A DNA stretch of 64,000 nt from Bacillus pseudomycoides (GTDB lineage: Bacteria; Bacillota; Bacilli; Bacillales; Bacillaceae_G), in the NCBI RefSeq assembly GCF_002582035.1, contig NZ_NUQE01000039.1:124001-188000 (forward strand), written 5' to 3'. Below the pieces are notes generated by a model that saw nothing but the letters and a program-made list of their open reading frames with translations, made no database searches and was not told where the DNA came from. Numbering within the stretch: position 1 is the stretch's first letter; each line of letters begins with the position of its first letter. A program made the translations under genes and the position numbers. Shown here one piece after another: positions 1 to 10,853 of the stretch.

Positions 1-125
1 ATAAGCTTGTAAACTTCGTAGCTCCAAAATCTGTAATCGGTCAGCTTGTAAAAGTGAAAATAACAAAAGCAAAAACTTGGTCTCTAAACGGGGAATTGGT
101 TGAGGAGCCGATCGAGGTGAAATAA
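1..125 (+). CDS. miaB: MiaB, C-terminal end (partial)
   Basis: This is the last 41 codons of a gene entering from the left, in frame from base 3 and ending TAA at 123-125. The residues resemble the TRAM-domain end of MiaB, the radical-SAM enzyme that methylthiolates i6A37 in tRNA. Lying directly before ricA (3 bases between stop and start) matches the miaB-ymcA order of Bacillus. The Shine-Dalgarno of ricA lies inside this 3' end. Only the tail is visible, so the call leans on gene order. Confidence 0.75.
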   Translation, partial: KLVNFVAPKSVIGQLVKVKITKAKTWSLNGELVEEPIEVK

Positions 126-128
126 TAG

Positions 129-560
129 ATGAAAATCTTTACAAAAGATGAAATTGTAGAGCAAGCGAAAGAATTAGCAAAAATGATTTCTGAAACAGAA
201 GAAGTTGATTTCTTTAAACGTGCAGAAGCACAAATTCATAAAAATGAGAATGTAAAATGTACGATTGATGAAATTAAAGCTTTGCAAAAACAAGCAGTGA
301 ATCTACAACATTATGGGAAATGGGAAGCGCTAAAAAAAGTAGAATCAGAAATTGATGCGCTGCAAGATAAACTAGATGAAATTCCAGTTGTACAGCAGTT
401 CAAATCTTCTCAAACATATGTAAATGATTTATTGCAGCTTGTCGCAAGTACAATTTCAAACACAGTTACAGATGAAATTTTAATTTCAACTGGCGGAGAT
501 GTGTTAAAAGGTGAAACAGGTGCTGAAGTAGCAAATAAAAAAGGCCCGTGTGGCTGTTAA
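129..560 (+). CDS. ricA: RicA (YmcA), RNA-processing and development regulator
   Basis: This 143-residue mostly helical protein ends in a Cys-rich tail (GPCGC). It matches YmcA/RicA, which in B. subtilis forms the RicA-RicF-RicT (Y) complex. That complex binds Fe-S clusters and FAD and stimulates RNase Y-dependent mRNA maturation, affecting biofilm formation, competence and sporulation. The start ATG follows an AGGTGA-type ribosome site in the end of miaB, so the two are probably cotranscribed. The terminal cysteines fit the cluster-binding role known for the family. A terminator follows at once. Confidence 0.88.
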   Translation: MKIFTKDEIVEQAKELAKMISETEEVDFFKRAEAQIHKNENVKCTIDEIKALQKQAVNLQHYGKWEALKKVESEIDALQDKLDEIPVVQQFKSSQTYVNDLLQLVASTISNTVTDEILISTGGDVLKGETGAEVANKKGPCGC

Positions 561-593
561 AAGAGATGTCGAATTCGACATCTCTTTTTATTT
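559..593 (+). terminator. Rho-independent terminator after ricA
   Basis: The inverted repeat AGAGATGTCGA / TCGACATCTCT is followed by a T-run and starts at the ricA stop codon. It should end the miaB-ricA transcript before cotE. Confidence 0.85.
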
Positions 594-748
594 CATTCTA
601 ATGGACAATAATATATTGTCCTCCTCTTCTAGAAAGTAAAAGTTTCATGTTGCATTATGAGCGGTGCAGAGCTTTTTCAAAAAAGAATAACACATTCCGC
701 ATTTGTCCCGCATATAATGAATTGAACATTCATTGAGGAGGGGTTCGT

Positions 749-1297
749 ATGTCCGAATTTAGAGAGATTATTACGAAAGCAGTTGTGGGCAAAGGACGTA
801 AGTATATGAAAACGACTCACGCTGTTACACCGAATCATCCGCCGACAAGTATTTTGGGGTGCTGGGTTATAAATCATGCATATGAAGCAGAAAAAAACGG
901 GAAGCATGTAGAAATCGAAGGATTTTACGATATTAACACATGGTATTCGTATGAAGAAAATACGAAAACAGAAGTCGTGACAGAACGCGTGCATTATACA
1001 GATGACGTGAATATTGGCTATCGTGATAAGAACTTTTCTGGAGAAGACCAAGAAATTATTGCACGTGTCATGCAACATCCTAATTGTTTAGAAGCTGTTA
1101 TTTCACCAAATGGAAATAAAATGGCTGTCACTGTGGAACGGGAATTTGTAATCGAAGTCGTGGGCGAAACAAAAATTTGTGTGAGTGTGAATCCAGAGGG
1201 CTGTCCAGAAGATGATCAGCAATATGAAGTGGAAGTGGATGATGAAGAGTTTGAAGAACTTGATCCGAACTTTATCGTAGAAACGGAGGAAGAATAA
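749..1297 (+). CDS. cotE: CotE, outer spore coat/exosporium morphogenetic protein
   Basis: This 182-residue protein with a strongly acidic C-terminal tail (runs of Asp and Glu) matches CotE of the B. cereus group and B. subtilis. CotE is made in the mother cell; it directs outer-coat assembly and, in the B. cereus group, attachment of the exosporium. The start ATG has a strong GAGGAGG site. A sequence resembling a sigma-E -10 element (CATATAAT, about 709-716) lies just upstream, which fits mother-cell expression, but I could not place a convincing -35. The position between ricA and mutS is the usual one. Confidence 0.92.
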   Translation: MSEFREIITKAVVGKGRKYMKTTHAVTPNHPPTSILGCWVINHAYEAEKNGKHVEIEGFYDINTWYSYEENTKTEVVTERVHYTDDVNIGYRDKNFSGEDQEIIARVMQHPNCLEAVISPNGNKMAVTVEREFVIEVVGETKICVSVNPEGCPEDDQQYEVEVDDEEFEELDPNFIVETEEE

Positions 1298-1425
1298 GTT
1301 GAAGCTAGGGAGAACCTCTTCCTAGCTTTTTATATGTGTTTCAGATGATGGTTCAAAATCATTCGTGTATAATTGTGTTATAATATATTTTTAAAGTGAA
1401 AAAGAAAGACGTATGGAGGATCAAA

Positions 1426-4095
1426 ATGGCACAGTACACGCCGATGATGCAGCAATATTTAAAGATCAAGGCAGATTATCAAGATGCCTTTTTATTTTTT
1501 CGATTAGGCGATTTTTATGAAATGTTTTTTGAGGATGCTGTAAAAGCAGCACATGAACTTGAAATTACATTGACGAGTCGCGATGGGGGCGGGAGCGAAC
1601 GGATACCGATGTGCGGCGTACCGTATCATGCTGCGAAAAACTACATCGAACAACTGATTGAAAAAGGATATAAAGTAGCAATTTGTGAACAAGTTGAAGA
1701 CCCAAAAACAGCAAAAGGTGTTGTGCGCCGTGAAGTCGTTCAGTTAATTACACCAGGAACGATGATGGAAGGCCGTACAATAGATGAAAAGGAAAATAAT
1801 TTTCTTGCAGCACTAGCGCATTTTGAAGATGGTTCTTATGCATTAGCTTGTAATGACTTAACGACAGGTCAAAATACAGTAACATTGTTAACTGGAACAC
1901 TTGAAGATGTATTACTAGAAGTATATGCAACAGGTGCGAAGGAAATTGTCGTATCTTCCACGTTCTCTAAGGAAGAGTTGGACAAGATGTTAGCAACATT
2001 GAAAATGACAGTTTCATATGAGGAAGAAACGAAAATTCCAGAGAGTCTGATGCATCTCGTTCAAAATGTAACGCAAACAAAGTTAATTGCAGCAGTTGGA
2101 CGTTTATTTAACTATGTTTTACGAACACAAAAACGTTCACTAGATCACCTGCAACCAGTTGAAATTTATTATACAAATCAATTTATGAAGATTGATGTTC
2201 ACTCGAAACGTAATTTAGAGCTAACGGAAACCATTCGAACAAAAGAAAAAACAGGCTCCCTATTGTGGTTGCTAGATAAAACGAAAACAGCGATGGGTGG
2301 ACGAATGTTAAAACAGTGGATGGAACGTCCACTTATTCAAAAAGAAAAAATTGAAGAACGTTTAGAAATGGTTGAAACGTTTGTAAATGATTATTTCTTA
2401 CGTGAAGATTTAAAAGAAAAATTAAAAGAAGTATACGATTTAGAACGTTTAGCAGGAAAGGTTGCATATGGAAGTGTCAATGCACGTGATTTGCTGCAAT
2501 TGAAGAGGTCTTTACTACAAGTGCCGGCTATTTTAGAGGCAGTTAGTCTTTTAGATAATTCTTATGCTGCAAACTTAATTCAAGGTGCTGATCCATGTGA
2601 AAGTTTAACAGCGTTATTAGAGAGAAGTATTCAAGAAAATCCACCGCTTTCTATAAAAGATGGTGACATTATAAAAGACGGTTATAGTGAGAAATTAGAC
2701 CAATATCGCTATGTAAGTAAAAACGGAAAAACGTGGATTGCAGAGCTTGAAAAACGTGAGCGTGACATAACAGGAATTAAATCGTTAAAGATTGGTTACA
2801 ACCGTATTTTTGGTTATTATATTGAAGTTACGAGAGCAAACCTTGCTGCACTTCCAGAAGGACGTTATGAACGGAAACAAACACTTGCGAATGCAGAGCG
2901 GTTTATTACTGATGAGTTAAAAGAAAAAGAAACATTAATTTTAGAAGCAGAAGAAAAAATCGTTCAGTTAGAATATGATTTATTCACGGCTCTTCGCGAA
3001 GAAGTGAAAGTGTATATTTCGAAATTGCAGCAATTAGCAAAAATTATTAGTGAGCTAGATGTACTTCAAAGCTTTGCAACTGTAAGTGAAGAAGAGCAAT
3101 TTGTAAAACCAATATTAACAAGTAAACGGGAAATCTTTATTAAAGATGGCCGTCATCCAGTTGTTGAAAAAGTATTAAACGGCAAGTTGTATGTTCCAAA
3201 TGACTGTATAATGCCTGAAAATATGGATGTCTTTTTAATTACTGGTCCAAATATGTCCGGTAAAAGTACGTATATGCGTCAATTAGCATTGATTACTGTT
3301 ATGTCACAAATCGGTTGTTTTGTACCGGCAGCAGAAGCTGTACTCCCTGTGTTTGACCAAATTTTTACGAGAATTGGGGCAGCTGATGATTTAATTTCAG
3401 GCCAAAGTACGTTTATGGTCGAAATGTTAGAAGCAAAAAATGCGATTGCGAATGCGTCGGAAAGAAGCTTAATTTTATTTGATGAAATTGGCCGTGGTAC
3501 ATCTACGTATGACGGTATGGCATTAGCGCAAGCAATCATTGAGCATATTCATGATCAAATTGGTGCGAAAACGTTATTTTCAACACATTATCATGAATTA
3601 ACAGTGTTAGAAGAAAGTTTAGATCAGCTTAAAAATGTACATGTTTCAGCAATTGAGGAAAACGGCAAAGTTGTCTTCTTGCATAAAATTCAAGAAGGAG
3701 CAGCAGATAAGAGCTACGGTATTCACGTTGCTCAGCTTGCAGAGCTGCCAGATAGCTTAATCGCTCGTGCCAAAGAAGTATTAGCACAGCTTGAAGGGCA
3801 AGAGGAGATTACGATTCCGAAACGAACGGAAGTCAAAGTTCCAGAAGAAATCGTACAAGAACCTGTAGTCGTGAAAGAAGAACTAGAGGCATTGCCGCAA
3901 GAAGAAGTGGAAGAAGAATCACAGCTATCCTTCTTTACAGCGGAACAACCGGTGAAAAAAGAAGACAAACCTGTACTTGATTCCAGAGAAACAGCGGTAT
4001 TAACGCAAATTAAAAAAATTGACTTACTTGATATGACACCGTTAGAAGCGTTAAATGAACTGTACCGTTTACAGAAAAAGTTGAAGAAAGGATGA
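1426..4095 (+). CDS. mutS: MutS, DNA mismatch-recognition ATPase
   Basis: MutS (889 residues from the chosen start) recognises base mismatches and small loops and recruits MutL. Visible motifs are the N-terminal mismatch-binding Phe-x-Glu in GDFYEMF, the Walker [10 protein letters not shown], the Walker B region [11 protein letters not shown], and a glutamate-rich linker before the C-terminal tail. The ATG at 1426 is preferred over an in-frame GTG at 1396 because ATGGAGGATC supplies a ribosome site just upstream and [11 protein letters not shown] is the usual N-terminus. It is followed 8 bases later by mutL, forming the standard mutSL operon. Confidence 0.96.
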   Translation: MAQYTPMMQQYLKIKADYQDAFLFFRLGDFYEMFFEDAVKAAHELEITLTSRDGGGSERIPMCGVPYHAAKNYIEQLIEKGYKVAICEQVEDPKTAKGVVRREVVQLITPGTMMEGRTIDEKENNFLAALAHFEDGSYALACNDLTTGQNTVTLLTGTLEDVLLEVYATGAKEIVVSSTFSKEELDKMLATLKMTVSYEEETKIPESLMHLVQNVTQTKLIAAVGRLFNYVLRTQKRSLDHLQPVEIYYTNQFMKIDVHSKRNLELTETIRTKEKTGSLLWLLDKTKTAMGGRMLKQWMERPLIQKEKIEERLEMVETFVNDYFLREDLKEKLKEVYDLERLAGKVAYGSVNARDLLQLKRSLLQVPAILEAVSLLDNSYAANLIQGADPCESLTALLERSIQENPPLSIKDGDIIKDGYSEKLDQYRYVSKNGKTWIAELEKRERDITGIKSLKIGYNRIFGYYIEVTRANLAALPEGRYERKQTLANAERFITDELKEKETLILEAEEKIVQLEYDLFTALREEVKVYISKLQQLAKIISELDVLQSFATVSEEEQFVKPILTSKREIFIKDGRHPVVEKVLNGKLYVPNDCIMPENMDVFLITGPNMSGKSTYMRQLALITVMSQIGCFVPAAEAVLPVFDQIFTRIGAADDLISGQSTFMVEMLEAKNAIANASERSLILFDEIGRGTSTYDGMALAQAIIEHIHDQIGAKTLFSTHYHELTVLEESLDQLKNVHVSAIEENGKVVFLHKIQEGAADKSYGIHVAQLAELPDSLIARAKEVLAQLEGQEEITIPKRTEVKVPEEIVQEPVVVKEELEALPQEEVEEESQLSFFTAEQPVKKEDKPVLDSRETAVLTQIKKIDLLDMTPLEALNELYRLQKKLKKG

Positions 4096-4103
4096 GTAAG
4101 TAG

Positions 4104-5999
4104 ATGGGGAAAATTCGCAAACTCGATGATCAACTTTCTAACTTAATTGCGGCAGGGGAAGTAGTAGAACGACCTGCTTCGGTTGTAAAAGAACTTGTCG
4201 AAAATTCCATCGATGCGAATAGTACATCTATTGAAATCCACTTAGAAGAAGCTGGATTATCGAAAATTCGCATTATCGATAATGGAGATGGCATTGCTGA
4301 AGAAGATTGTATCGTTGCCTTTGAACGACATGCAACAAGTAAAATTAAAGATGAAAATGATTTGTTTCGTATTCGGACGCTTGGTTTTCGCGGTGAGGCA
4401 TTGCCAAGTATTGCATCTGTTAGTGAATTAGAGTTAATCACGAGCACAGGGGATGCACCAGGAACGCACCTTGTTATTAAAGGTGGCGAGATTTTGAAAC
4501 AAGAAAAAACAGCGAGCCGTAAAGGGACAGATATAACGGTTCAAAACCTGTTTTTTAACACACCAGCACGCTTAAAATACATGAAAACAATTCATACAGA
4601 GCTTGGAAACATTACGGATATTGTATATCGCATTGCATTGTCACATCCAGAAGTCTCATTGCGTTTGTTTCACAATGAGAAAAAATTGCTTCATACATCA
4701 GGAAATGGTGATGTAAGACAAGTTCTTGCTGCAATTTACAGCATTCAAGTTGCGAAAAAACTAATTCCAATTGAAGCAGAATCGTTAGACTTTACCATTC
4801 GTGGCTATGTGACGTTACCAGAAGTAACGCGTGCATCTCGTAACTATATGTCAACGATTGTAAATGGTCGTTACGTTCGAAATTATGTCTTAATGAAAGC
4901 TGTGCAGCAAGGTTATCATACATTGCTACCTGTTGGACGTTATCCAATTGGCTTTTTATCAATTGAAATGGATCCGATGTTAGTTGATGTGAACGTTCAT
5001 CCAGCAAAACTAGAGGTTCGTTTTAGTAAAGAACAGGAACTATTGCAACTTATTGAAAAAACATTGCAAGATGCTTTTAAAAAGATTCAACTCATTCCTG
5101 ATGCCGGTGTTACGACAAAGAAAAAAGAAAAAGATGAAAGTGTCCAAGAGCAGTTTCAGTTTGAGCATGCAAAACCTAAAGAACCATCGATGCCAAATAT
5201 TGTTTTACCAAGTGGAATGGATGAGCAAGAAGAAAAGCCGAGATCACAGCCACTGCTTTGGAATCCACCAAAACAAGAATGGCAGCCACCAGAGTCTCTT
5301 GTAAAAGAAGAAAATAATTGGGAACCGTCCAAGCCAATTGTAGAAGAACCAATTCCACAAGAGAATGAGAAAGATTTTGAGTTAGAAGAAATGCAAGAAA
5401 TTGAAATGAACGGGAATGATTTACCACCGCTTTATCCAATTGGACAAATGCACGGTACGTACATTTTTGCTCAAAACGATAAAGGGTTATATATGATTGA
5501 CCAGCATGCAGCTCAGGAGCGCATTAACTATGAATACTTCCGTGATAAAGTAGGACAAGTTGCACAAGAGGTACAAGAATTACTCGTTCCATATAGAATT
5601 GACCTATCACTCAATGAATTTTTACGAGTAGAAGAACAACTAGAAGAACTAAAAAAAGTAGGATTATTCCTAGAACAATTCGGCCATCAATCTTTCATTG
5701 TACGCTCACATCCAACATGGTTTCCAAAAGGGCAAGAGATGGAAATCATTGATGAAATGATGCAGCAAGTATTGAAATTGAAAAAAGTCGATATCAAAAA
5801 ACTGCGCGAAGAAGCAGCTATTATGATGAGCTGTAAGGCATCAATTAAAGCAAATCAATATTTAACGAACGATCAAATCTTTGCCTTACTAGAAGAATTG
5901 CGAACAACAACAAATCCATACACATGTCCGCATGGTAGACCTATACTTGTGCACCATTCGACGTATGAATTGGAGAAGATGTTTAAGCGGGTAATGTAG
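4104..5999 (+). CDS. mutL: MutL, mismatch-repair endonuclease
   Basis: MutL (631 residues) is the GHKL ATPase and latent nicking endonuclease of mismatch repair. The N-terminal half shows ENSIDA, DNGDGI and the FFNTPAR motif. A proline- and glutamate-rich linker spans about 340-440. The C-terminal half has the metal-binding endonuclease motif DQHAAQERI and the CPHGRP motif of MutL proteins that nick DNA themselves, as expected in a genome without MutH. It is cotranscribed with mutS. Confidence 0.96.
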   Translation: MGKIRKLDDQLSNLIAAGEVVERPASVVKELVENSIDANSTSIEIHLEEAGLSKIRIIDNGDGIAEEDCIVAFERHATSKIKDENDLFRIRTLGFRGEALPSIASVSELELITSTGDAPGTHLVIKGGEILKQEKTASRKGTDITVQNLFFNTPARLKYMKTIHTELGNITDIVYRIALSHPEVSLRLFHNEKKLLHTSGNGDVRQVLAAIYSIQVAKKLIPIEAESLDFTIRGYVTLPEVTRASRNYMSTIVNGRYVRNYVLMKAVQQGYHTLLPVGRYPIGFLSIEMDPMLVDVNVHPAKLEVRFSKEQELLQLIEKTLQDAFKKIQLIPDAGVTTKKKEKDESVQEQFQFEHAKPKEPSMPNIVLPSGMDEQEEKPRSQPLLWNPPKQEWQPPESLVKEENNWEPSKPIVEEPIPQENEKDFELEEMQEIEMNGNDLPPLYPIGQMHGTYIFAQNDKGLYMIDQHAAQERINYEYFRDKVGQVAQEVQELLVPYRIDLSLNEFLRVEEQLEELKKVGLFLEQFGHQSFIVRSHPTWFPKGQEMEIIDEMMQQVLKLKKVDIKKLREEAAIMMSCKASIKANQYLTNDQIFALLEELRTTTNPYTCPHGRPILVHHSTYELEKMFKRVM

Positions 6000-6154
6000 G
6001 GTGCTGTCCAAAGGGAGAGAGTTCACTACTGGGTAATGAAAATGGTTTGTACTGTTGAAAGTTAGTATGAAGAATGAAAAATATCACTGAATTAATGAGT
6101 TTTTACGTTAATATACTGAAAAATAATAATGTACGAAAAGAATTTTTTAATAGG

Positions 6155-6190
6155 CAAAAAGCATGACAATTTTATGTCATGCTTTTTGTT
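6155..6190 (+). terminator. Terminator downstream of mutL
   Basis: The perfect stem GCATGACA / TGTCATGC with a short loop is followed by TTTTTG. A-richness on the other side means it could also act on minus-strand transcripts. Confidence 0.7.
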
Positions 6191-6305
6191 AATTATCCAT
6201 AATTTATAGGTTCAATGTTTTGTGGTAGCGTGTTGAGTATTATTTGTCATTTCAATGAAAGGTTTGAAAGAAGAGCGTTCATTGAATGTAGAAATATAGG
6301 GGACT

Positions 6306-6355
6306 CCATAGCCGTCAAGCTAATATTTTGAATTACCCTCAAAACGAAAATTTTA
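6306..6355. repeat. Dispersed repeat, copy 1 (mate at 33421-33470)
   Basis: About 45 bases resemble 33421-33470: both read GCC, one base, TCAAG, one base, TA, then ATTTTG, CCC and AACGAAA with a TTTTA-type end. This is probably a remnant of the same insertion sequence or MITE. I cannot name the family. Confidence 0.4.
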
Positions 6356-6717
6356 TTTTTCTACAATTATTTATAACAATTTAGTGTGGATTTGAAATAA
6401 AGTCACGAAGTTTATACAAAAGATGCGATGTTTTGAATAAAGTCGCGACGTTTTGCCCCTTTGGATCTGTTTATCTAAAGGGGTGTTTTTATAGTGAAAA
6501 GAAGGTCTGAACTGAAAGGCGGATTAAGGAACTGTTGAGTAGCAATAAAGTTACTCAACTAAAGGACCAGATTGTTGAGCAATACCAGTATAAATGATCG
6601 AATTGTTCCCACATAATAAAGTTGTTAAAAAATATTAGAGTCGTTTAAAAGATAATAAACTTCTTTAAAAAACAATTAATTAGACATTTCCCTTTTCCTG
6701 TACTTTATTATGATTCC

Positions 6718-7386
6718 TTAGGCAGTCTTCTCTGTTTTAAATACCCAGTGTAGAAGAAGTGGTTGATAATTTGGTATCATCCACCCCAAAATTTTGCCGA
6801 TAAAATAGGCGGCAATTAGTGTACCGATTCCGATTGATCCTAATGATTGAATGAAAATTACACAGATTGCACCAGCCACACAAATATTTATTAAATCGCT
6901 TAAAATTTTTGCTTTACCGAATTTCAAATTAAACTTTTCACTAATTGCATAAGTTAACGCATCGTACGGCATTAATGGAAGTTTCGCTGTTGTATAGCCC
7001 ATTAAACCGACCGCTATAACAAATAAACTAACAATTAAATATACAATTCGAGCAAAGATGGTTTCAGGTGTAGGGAAAAGTTGTACAATGAAGAGCGTTG
7101 CATCCATGAAAAAACCAAATAGAAATGAAATAATGAATTGAACTGCAAATTCATTTAACTCCATTCGTTTACTTAATATTACTTGAATAATAATGTATAA
7201 AACATTTGCAAGCGCCATTGTCACACCAATCGATAAACCAATCGTTAGCGTACTTGCATATGCTAATGATGACACAGGCGATACCCCAAATCCTGCTTGA
7301 ATCGACATGCTAATGCCAATCGACATAAAAAATAACCCGAGCACGTACAAGATGATACGCTTCAAGGTTCTGTTCCAATGATTCAT
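6718..7386 (-). CDS. YczE/YitT-type integral membrane protein
   Basis: This 222-residue protein has about six hydrophobic segments and matches the YczE/YyaS/YitT superfamily of membrane proteins. Their biochemical role is mostly unknown; B. subtilis YczE affects lipopeptide production. The N-terminal LYVLGLFFMSIGISMSIQ and the central LPLMPYDALTYAIS stretch are typical. An in-frame GTG lies 12 bases upstream, but the ATG at 7386 is preferred because AGGAAGTGAGAGA sits at normal spacing before it. It is divergent from a LysR gene, a common arrangement for a regulator and its target. Confidence 0.75.
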   Translation of the reverse strand: MNHWNRTLKRIILYVLGLFFMSIGISMSIQAGFGVSPVSSLAYASTLTIGLSIGVTMALANVLYIIIQVILSKRMELNEFAVQFIISFLFGFFMDATLFIVQLFPTPETIFARIVYLIVSLFVIAVGLMGYTTAKLPLMPYDALTYAISEKFNLKFGKAKILSDLINICVAGAICVIFIQSLGSIGIGTLIAAYFIGKILGWMIPNYQPLLLHWVFKTEKTA

Positions 7387-7477
7387 AATATCTCTCACTT
7401 CCTAGTTAATATTATTAAAATAAACACTATAGCTACAGAATTAAATATAACGCCAAATTCAAGATATGAAAAATATA

Positions 7478-7499
7478 TATATGATAAACTAATCATATC
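7478..7499. promoter_or_regulatory. Candidate LysR operator
   Basis: A dyad, ATATGAT / ATCATAT with a 6-base centre, lies in the 138-base divergent region close to the LysR start. It has the T-N11-A spacing of LysR boxes. No binding data are available. Confidence 0.4.
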
Positions 7500-7524
7500 A
7501 AAAAACATATGATGGAGAGATAAA

Positions 7525-8400
7525 ATGGATTTTCGACAATTACATTACTTTAAAGAAATTGTGAAACAAGGAAGTATTTCTAAAGCAGCAGAAGTGCTCC
7601 ATATCGCGCAGCCACCGCTTAGTCAGTTGTTAAAAAAGCTTGAAAATGATCTTGGCACAACTTTAATTCATCGATATCGTCAAAAATGGGAGCTTACAGA
7701 AACAGGTGAAATACTATACCAATATGCCAATCAAATGCTAATGCAAATTCAAGATGTAAAGCAGCGAATTCAAGAAATTGAACAAGGTATAGGAGGAACA
7801 GTAAGTATCGGTGTATCGTCTACATGTTCGAATATGCTCATTGACTATGTTAGTATTTTTAGAACACAATATCCGAATGTTAAAATAAATATAGTAACAG
7901 GAAATTCAGAAGAATTATTAAAAAGACTAGAACAAAGAGAAATTGATGTTGCCTTACTTTTACGATTGGGCAATAGTGAACAATATGAGATGAAAATATT
8001 AAAAAAACAACCAACTGCTGTGATTATCCCAACAAGTTGGGCAACATCGTTTTCATCACAGCATGTAACGATTGAACAGATTGCCCAGTTCCCATTCATT
8101 ATGCTAGGAGCAATGGAAGGACTCTCCTTCAATGAAGACCTCTTCAAAGCGTTTGATGAACATCAAGTCAAGCCAAATATCATTATCGAGTGTAAAGATA
8201 TAAGGATGGTTGTAGCACTTGTTAGTAGAGGGCTAGGATTATCCGTTATTCCAAGAATGGATTACACATCACCATTTTTAGAACATACAACGCTTTTTGA
8301 ATTGAAACAATTTGATTTTCATCTAGAGCCTGTAATAGTAAAATTAGAAGACCAACGAATTTCCAAAGTAGCATCTCAATTTTGGGAAATGGTTGATTAG
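7525..8400 (+). CDS. LysR-family transcriptional regulator
   Basis: This 291-residue protein has an N-terminal winged helix-turn-helix (about 1-60; SISKAAEVLHIAQPPLSQLL is the recognition region) and a periplasmic-binding-like effector domain from about 90. Such proteins are dimeric or tetrameric activators responding to small molecules. The start ATG follows GGAGAG. It is divergent from the YczE-like gene, its likely target; the co-inducer cannot be read from the sequence. B. subtilis GltC- or YwbI-like regulators have the same architecture. Confidence 0.85.
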   Translation: MDFRQLHYFKEIVKQGSISKAAEVLHIAQPPLSQLLKKLENDLGTTLIHRYRQKWELTETGEILYQYANQMLMQIQDVKQRIQEIEQGIGGTVSIGVSSTCSNMLIDYVSIFRTQYPNVKINIVTGNSEELLKRLEQREIDVALLLRLGNSEQYEMKILKKQPTAVIIPTSWATSFSSQHVTIEQIAQFPFIMLGAMEGLSFNEDLFKAFDEHQVKPNIIIECKDIRMVVALVSRGLGLSVIPRMDYTSPFLEHTTLFELKQFDFHLEPVIVKLEDQRISKVASQFWEMVD

Positions 8401-8596
8401 AAGATGTGAACAAAGCAAAGATAGCCTTCAATCAAGTAATATAGACATCGCCCGAAAAATGTAGGTGAGTTTTAATTTTTAACTTAATGAGCAAGTTGTT
8501 TTATTAGAAAGTGCGCATCTTGTTCTGTTATTTCGATTGATATTATGCCGTTTCTAAAAAATAACATATGTTATTTTTTGCTCATCAGTTAGTAAA

Positions 8597-8638
8597 CGAG
8601 TGTTATCATTTTTCGCAGAAATGATAGCACTTTTTTCT
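8597..8638 (+). terminator. Terminator hairpin downstream of the LysR gene
   Basis: The inverted repeat AGTGTTATCATTT / AAATGATAGCACT is followed by TTTTTTC. A separate short palindrome, AAAAAATAACATATGTTATTTTTT, lies at about 8557-8580. Confidence 0.7.
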
Positions 8639-8737
8639 TTACCGATAACAGCGTTAATTAGCCTGTTAAATTAAATGGTAATCCGCTGTGAAAAATGAAA
8701 GTTTAATCAGAGAAAAGCGTCCGATTTGTTCAACGAA

Positions 8738-8958
8738 AAATCGGTGGGAGAAAAAATTGGATGTTTTCAAATACACCACAAGGTGCTAGAGGAAGTATCA
8801 TCATGTATAGTGTGGTTGAAACCGCAAAAGAGAACAAGTTAAGTTCCTATTTGTTTGAAACGCTCCCCAATATCGATTTAAATAATAAAGAGGAAATTGA
8901 TAAAGTTTTGCTGTAGTCAATGGATTTACCATCTAGTTGCAAAGGCCGAAAAAAGTGA
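8738..8958 (+). pseudogene. IS66-family transposase C-terminal remnant (left copy)
   Basis: Reading from about 8738 gives the characteristic end of an IS66 transposase: NWMFSNTPQGARGS, YSVVETAKEN and YLFETLPNIDLNNKEE. A TAG at 8914-8916 replaces the expected Trp codon. The usual residues between ETAKEN and YLFE are shortened, and everything upstream of this domain is missing. It is therefore a decayed fragment. A second copy with the same C-terminal motif lies on the minus strand at 12985-13218, on the other side of lytS-lytR-MFS. Confidence 0.85.
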
Positions 8959-9083
8959 AGTAAACAAAAAGTAACTCTAAAATCAATCTGTATGGTATTT
9001 TTGGGATTTTATTAACATTTACGGTATAGACATAATGATGTAATATGTGGAATGAAATGAAATACATGAAGGATGGGCATAAA

Positions 9084-10853
9084 ATGGGAGATTTATTATT
9101 GATGATGATTGAACGCGTTGGTTTAATCGTTATTTTAGGATTTCTACTTTCACATATTAAGACATTCCGTTGGCTACTGTATAAGCAAGACGGCTATAAA
9201 TCTAGCTTTATGTTAATTGGCATATTTTCATTATTTACAATTGTAAGCAACTACACAGGGATTGAGATTTCTGGTAATACGATTATGAATGATAACTGGC
9301 TGCGGGGCGTCTCTTCTTCTAGTACGATGGCGAATACGCGTATTATGGGAATTGGGATTAGCGGGTTACTTGGAGGTCCAATTGTTGGAATAGGAGTAGG
9401 ATTGATAGCCGGCATTCATCGGTATGTGCTAGGGGGAGTGACTGCATTGAGCTGTGCAATCTCTTCTATTTTAGCTGGGGTTGTGACAGGTTATATTGGC
9501 TATTTATATCAAAAATGGAATCGCGTTGTAACCCCTAAGTTTTCTGCGGTGCTTAGCATCTGTATGGTATCACTGGAAATGATTATGATTCTTTTCATAG
9601 TCGATGACGGCTGGAGCATTGTGAAAACAATTGCACTCCCAATGATTATCGTAAATGGTTTCGGAAGTTATATTCTATTGTCAATGATTCAGTCCATTAT
9701 ACGACAAGAAGAACATACGAAGGCGTTACAAACGCATAAAGTATTGCTCATTGCTGATAAAACGCTTCCGTATTTCCGCCAAGGATTAACGGAAGAATCA
9801 TGTACGCATGTGGCACAAATTATCCACCACTTTACAGGAACAGATGCAGTATCTTTAACAGATACAGAAAAAATATTAGCACATGTTGGATTAGGATCTG
9901 ATCATCATATTCCTTCCCATAGCTTAATTACTGAATTGTCAAAAGAGGTGTTAAATACTGGGAAAATCAGGAAAGCAAAGTCGCGTGCAGAGATTAATTG
10001 TCAGCATGGAGGGTGTGTATTACAAGCGGCAATCGTAATTCCGCTCACATCTCGTGAAAAGACAATCGGTACGTTAAAGCTTTATTTTAAAAATCCCAAT
10101 TCATTAAGCCCCGTAGAGGAAGAGCTGGCAGAAGGATTAGCGAAAATCTTTTCAACGCAGCTTGAACTTGGAGAAGCAGAACTGCAAAGTAAATTATTGC
10201 AAGATGCGGAAATAAAGGCGCTGCAAGCACAAATTAACCCTCATTTTCTTTTTAATGCGATTAATACAGTCTCTGCTTTATGTCGTACAGATGTAGAGAA
10301 AGCAAGAAAATTATTGTTACAGCTAAGCGTGTATTTTCGCTGCAATTTACAAGGTGCAAGGCAGCTTCTTATTCCGTTGGAGCAAGAATTAAATCATGTG
10401 CATGCGTATTTGTCGTTAGAACAAGCAAGATTTCCGAATAAATATGAAGTGAAAATGTACATTGAAGACGAACTGCACAATATTTTGCTTCCACCGTTTG
10501 TGCTGCAATTATTAGTAGAAAACGCTCTTCGTCATGCATTTCCTAAAAAACAGCCTCTATGCCAAGTTGAAATTCATGTTTATGCCAAGAAGAACAGCGT
10601 GCATTTCAAAGTAAAAGATAACGGTCAAGGGATTGAGCCGGAGCGATTAGAGCGGTTAGGAAAAGCAATTGTATCGTCAAAAAAAGGAACGGGAACAGCA
10701 TTATTTAATATTAATGAACGGTTAATGGGGCTGTTTGGAAAAGGTACAACGCTTCATATTGTCAGTGAACTGGAAACAGGGACGGAGATTTCCTTCACGA
10801 TTCCAATTCAAAGAAAAGGAGGCAGCGATATTGAAAGTATTAGTAGTCGATGA
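9084..10853 (+). CDS. LytS/BtsS-type sensor histidine kinase
   Basis: This 589-residue kinase has an N-terminal multi-helix 5TM-LYT sensor domain (about 1-190), a GAF-like region (about 220-350) and a His_kinase domain with the phospho-acceptor in QINPHFLFNAIN. A GHKL ATPase domain shows DNGQGI and GTGTALFNI. An upstream in-frame ATG exists at 9045, but the ATG at 9084 has AAGGATGG at correct spacing and begins in MGDLLLMMIERVG. Relatives include LytS (murein hydrolase and pyruvate control) and BtsS/YehU (pyruvate sensing). No lrgAB follows; an OFA-type transporter does. The gene overlaps the regulator by 23 bases. Confidence 0.85.
   Translation: MGDLLLMMIERVGLIVILGFLLSHIKTFRWLLYKQDGYKSSFMLIGIFSLFTIVSNYTGIEISGNTIMNDNWLRGVSSSSTMANTRIMGIGISGLLGGPIVGIGVGLIAGIHRYVLGGVTALSCAISSILAGVVTGYIGYLYQKWNRVVTPKFSAVLSICMVSLEMIMILFIVDDGWSIVKTIALPMIIVNGFGSYILLSMIQSIIRQEEHTKALQTHKVLLIADKTLPYFRQGLTEESCTHVAQIIHHFTGTDAVSLTDTEKILAHVGLGSDHHIPSHSLITELSKEVLNTGKIRKAKSRAEINCQHGGCVLQAAIVIPLTSREKTIGTLKLYFKNPNSLSPVEEELAEGLAKIFSTQLELGEAELQSKLLQDAEIKALQAQINPHFLFNAINTVSALCRTDVEKARKLLLQLSVYFRCNLQGARQLLIPLEQELNHVHAYLSLEQARFPNKYEVKMYIEDELHNILLPPFVLQLLVENALRHAFPKKQPLCQVEIHVYAKKNSVHFKVKDNGQGIEPERLERLGKAIVSSKKGTGTALFNINERLMGLFGKGTTLHIVSELETGTEISFTIPIQRKGGSDIESISSR

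Larger units (their letters stand above)
6000..6717. other. Gene-poor interval with repeats
   Basis: No convincing gene was seen in these 700 bases. They contain a hairpin with a T-run at about 6155-6190 (GCATGACA / TGTCATGC), a second CCCCTTT / AAAGGGG hairpin near 6456-6490, two imperfect direct copies of AATAAAGTC(A/G)CGA near 6400 and 6438, and a segment at 6306-6355 that recurs near 33421. The mixture suggests old mobile-element debris. Confidence 0.5.

Noticed and set aside
677-1078. Long minus-strand frame opposite cotE
   Set aside because: It is antisense to a clearly identified gene, with no ribosome site and low-complexity composition.
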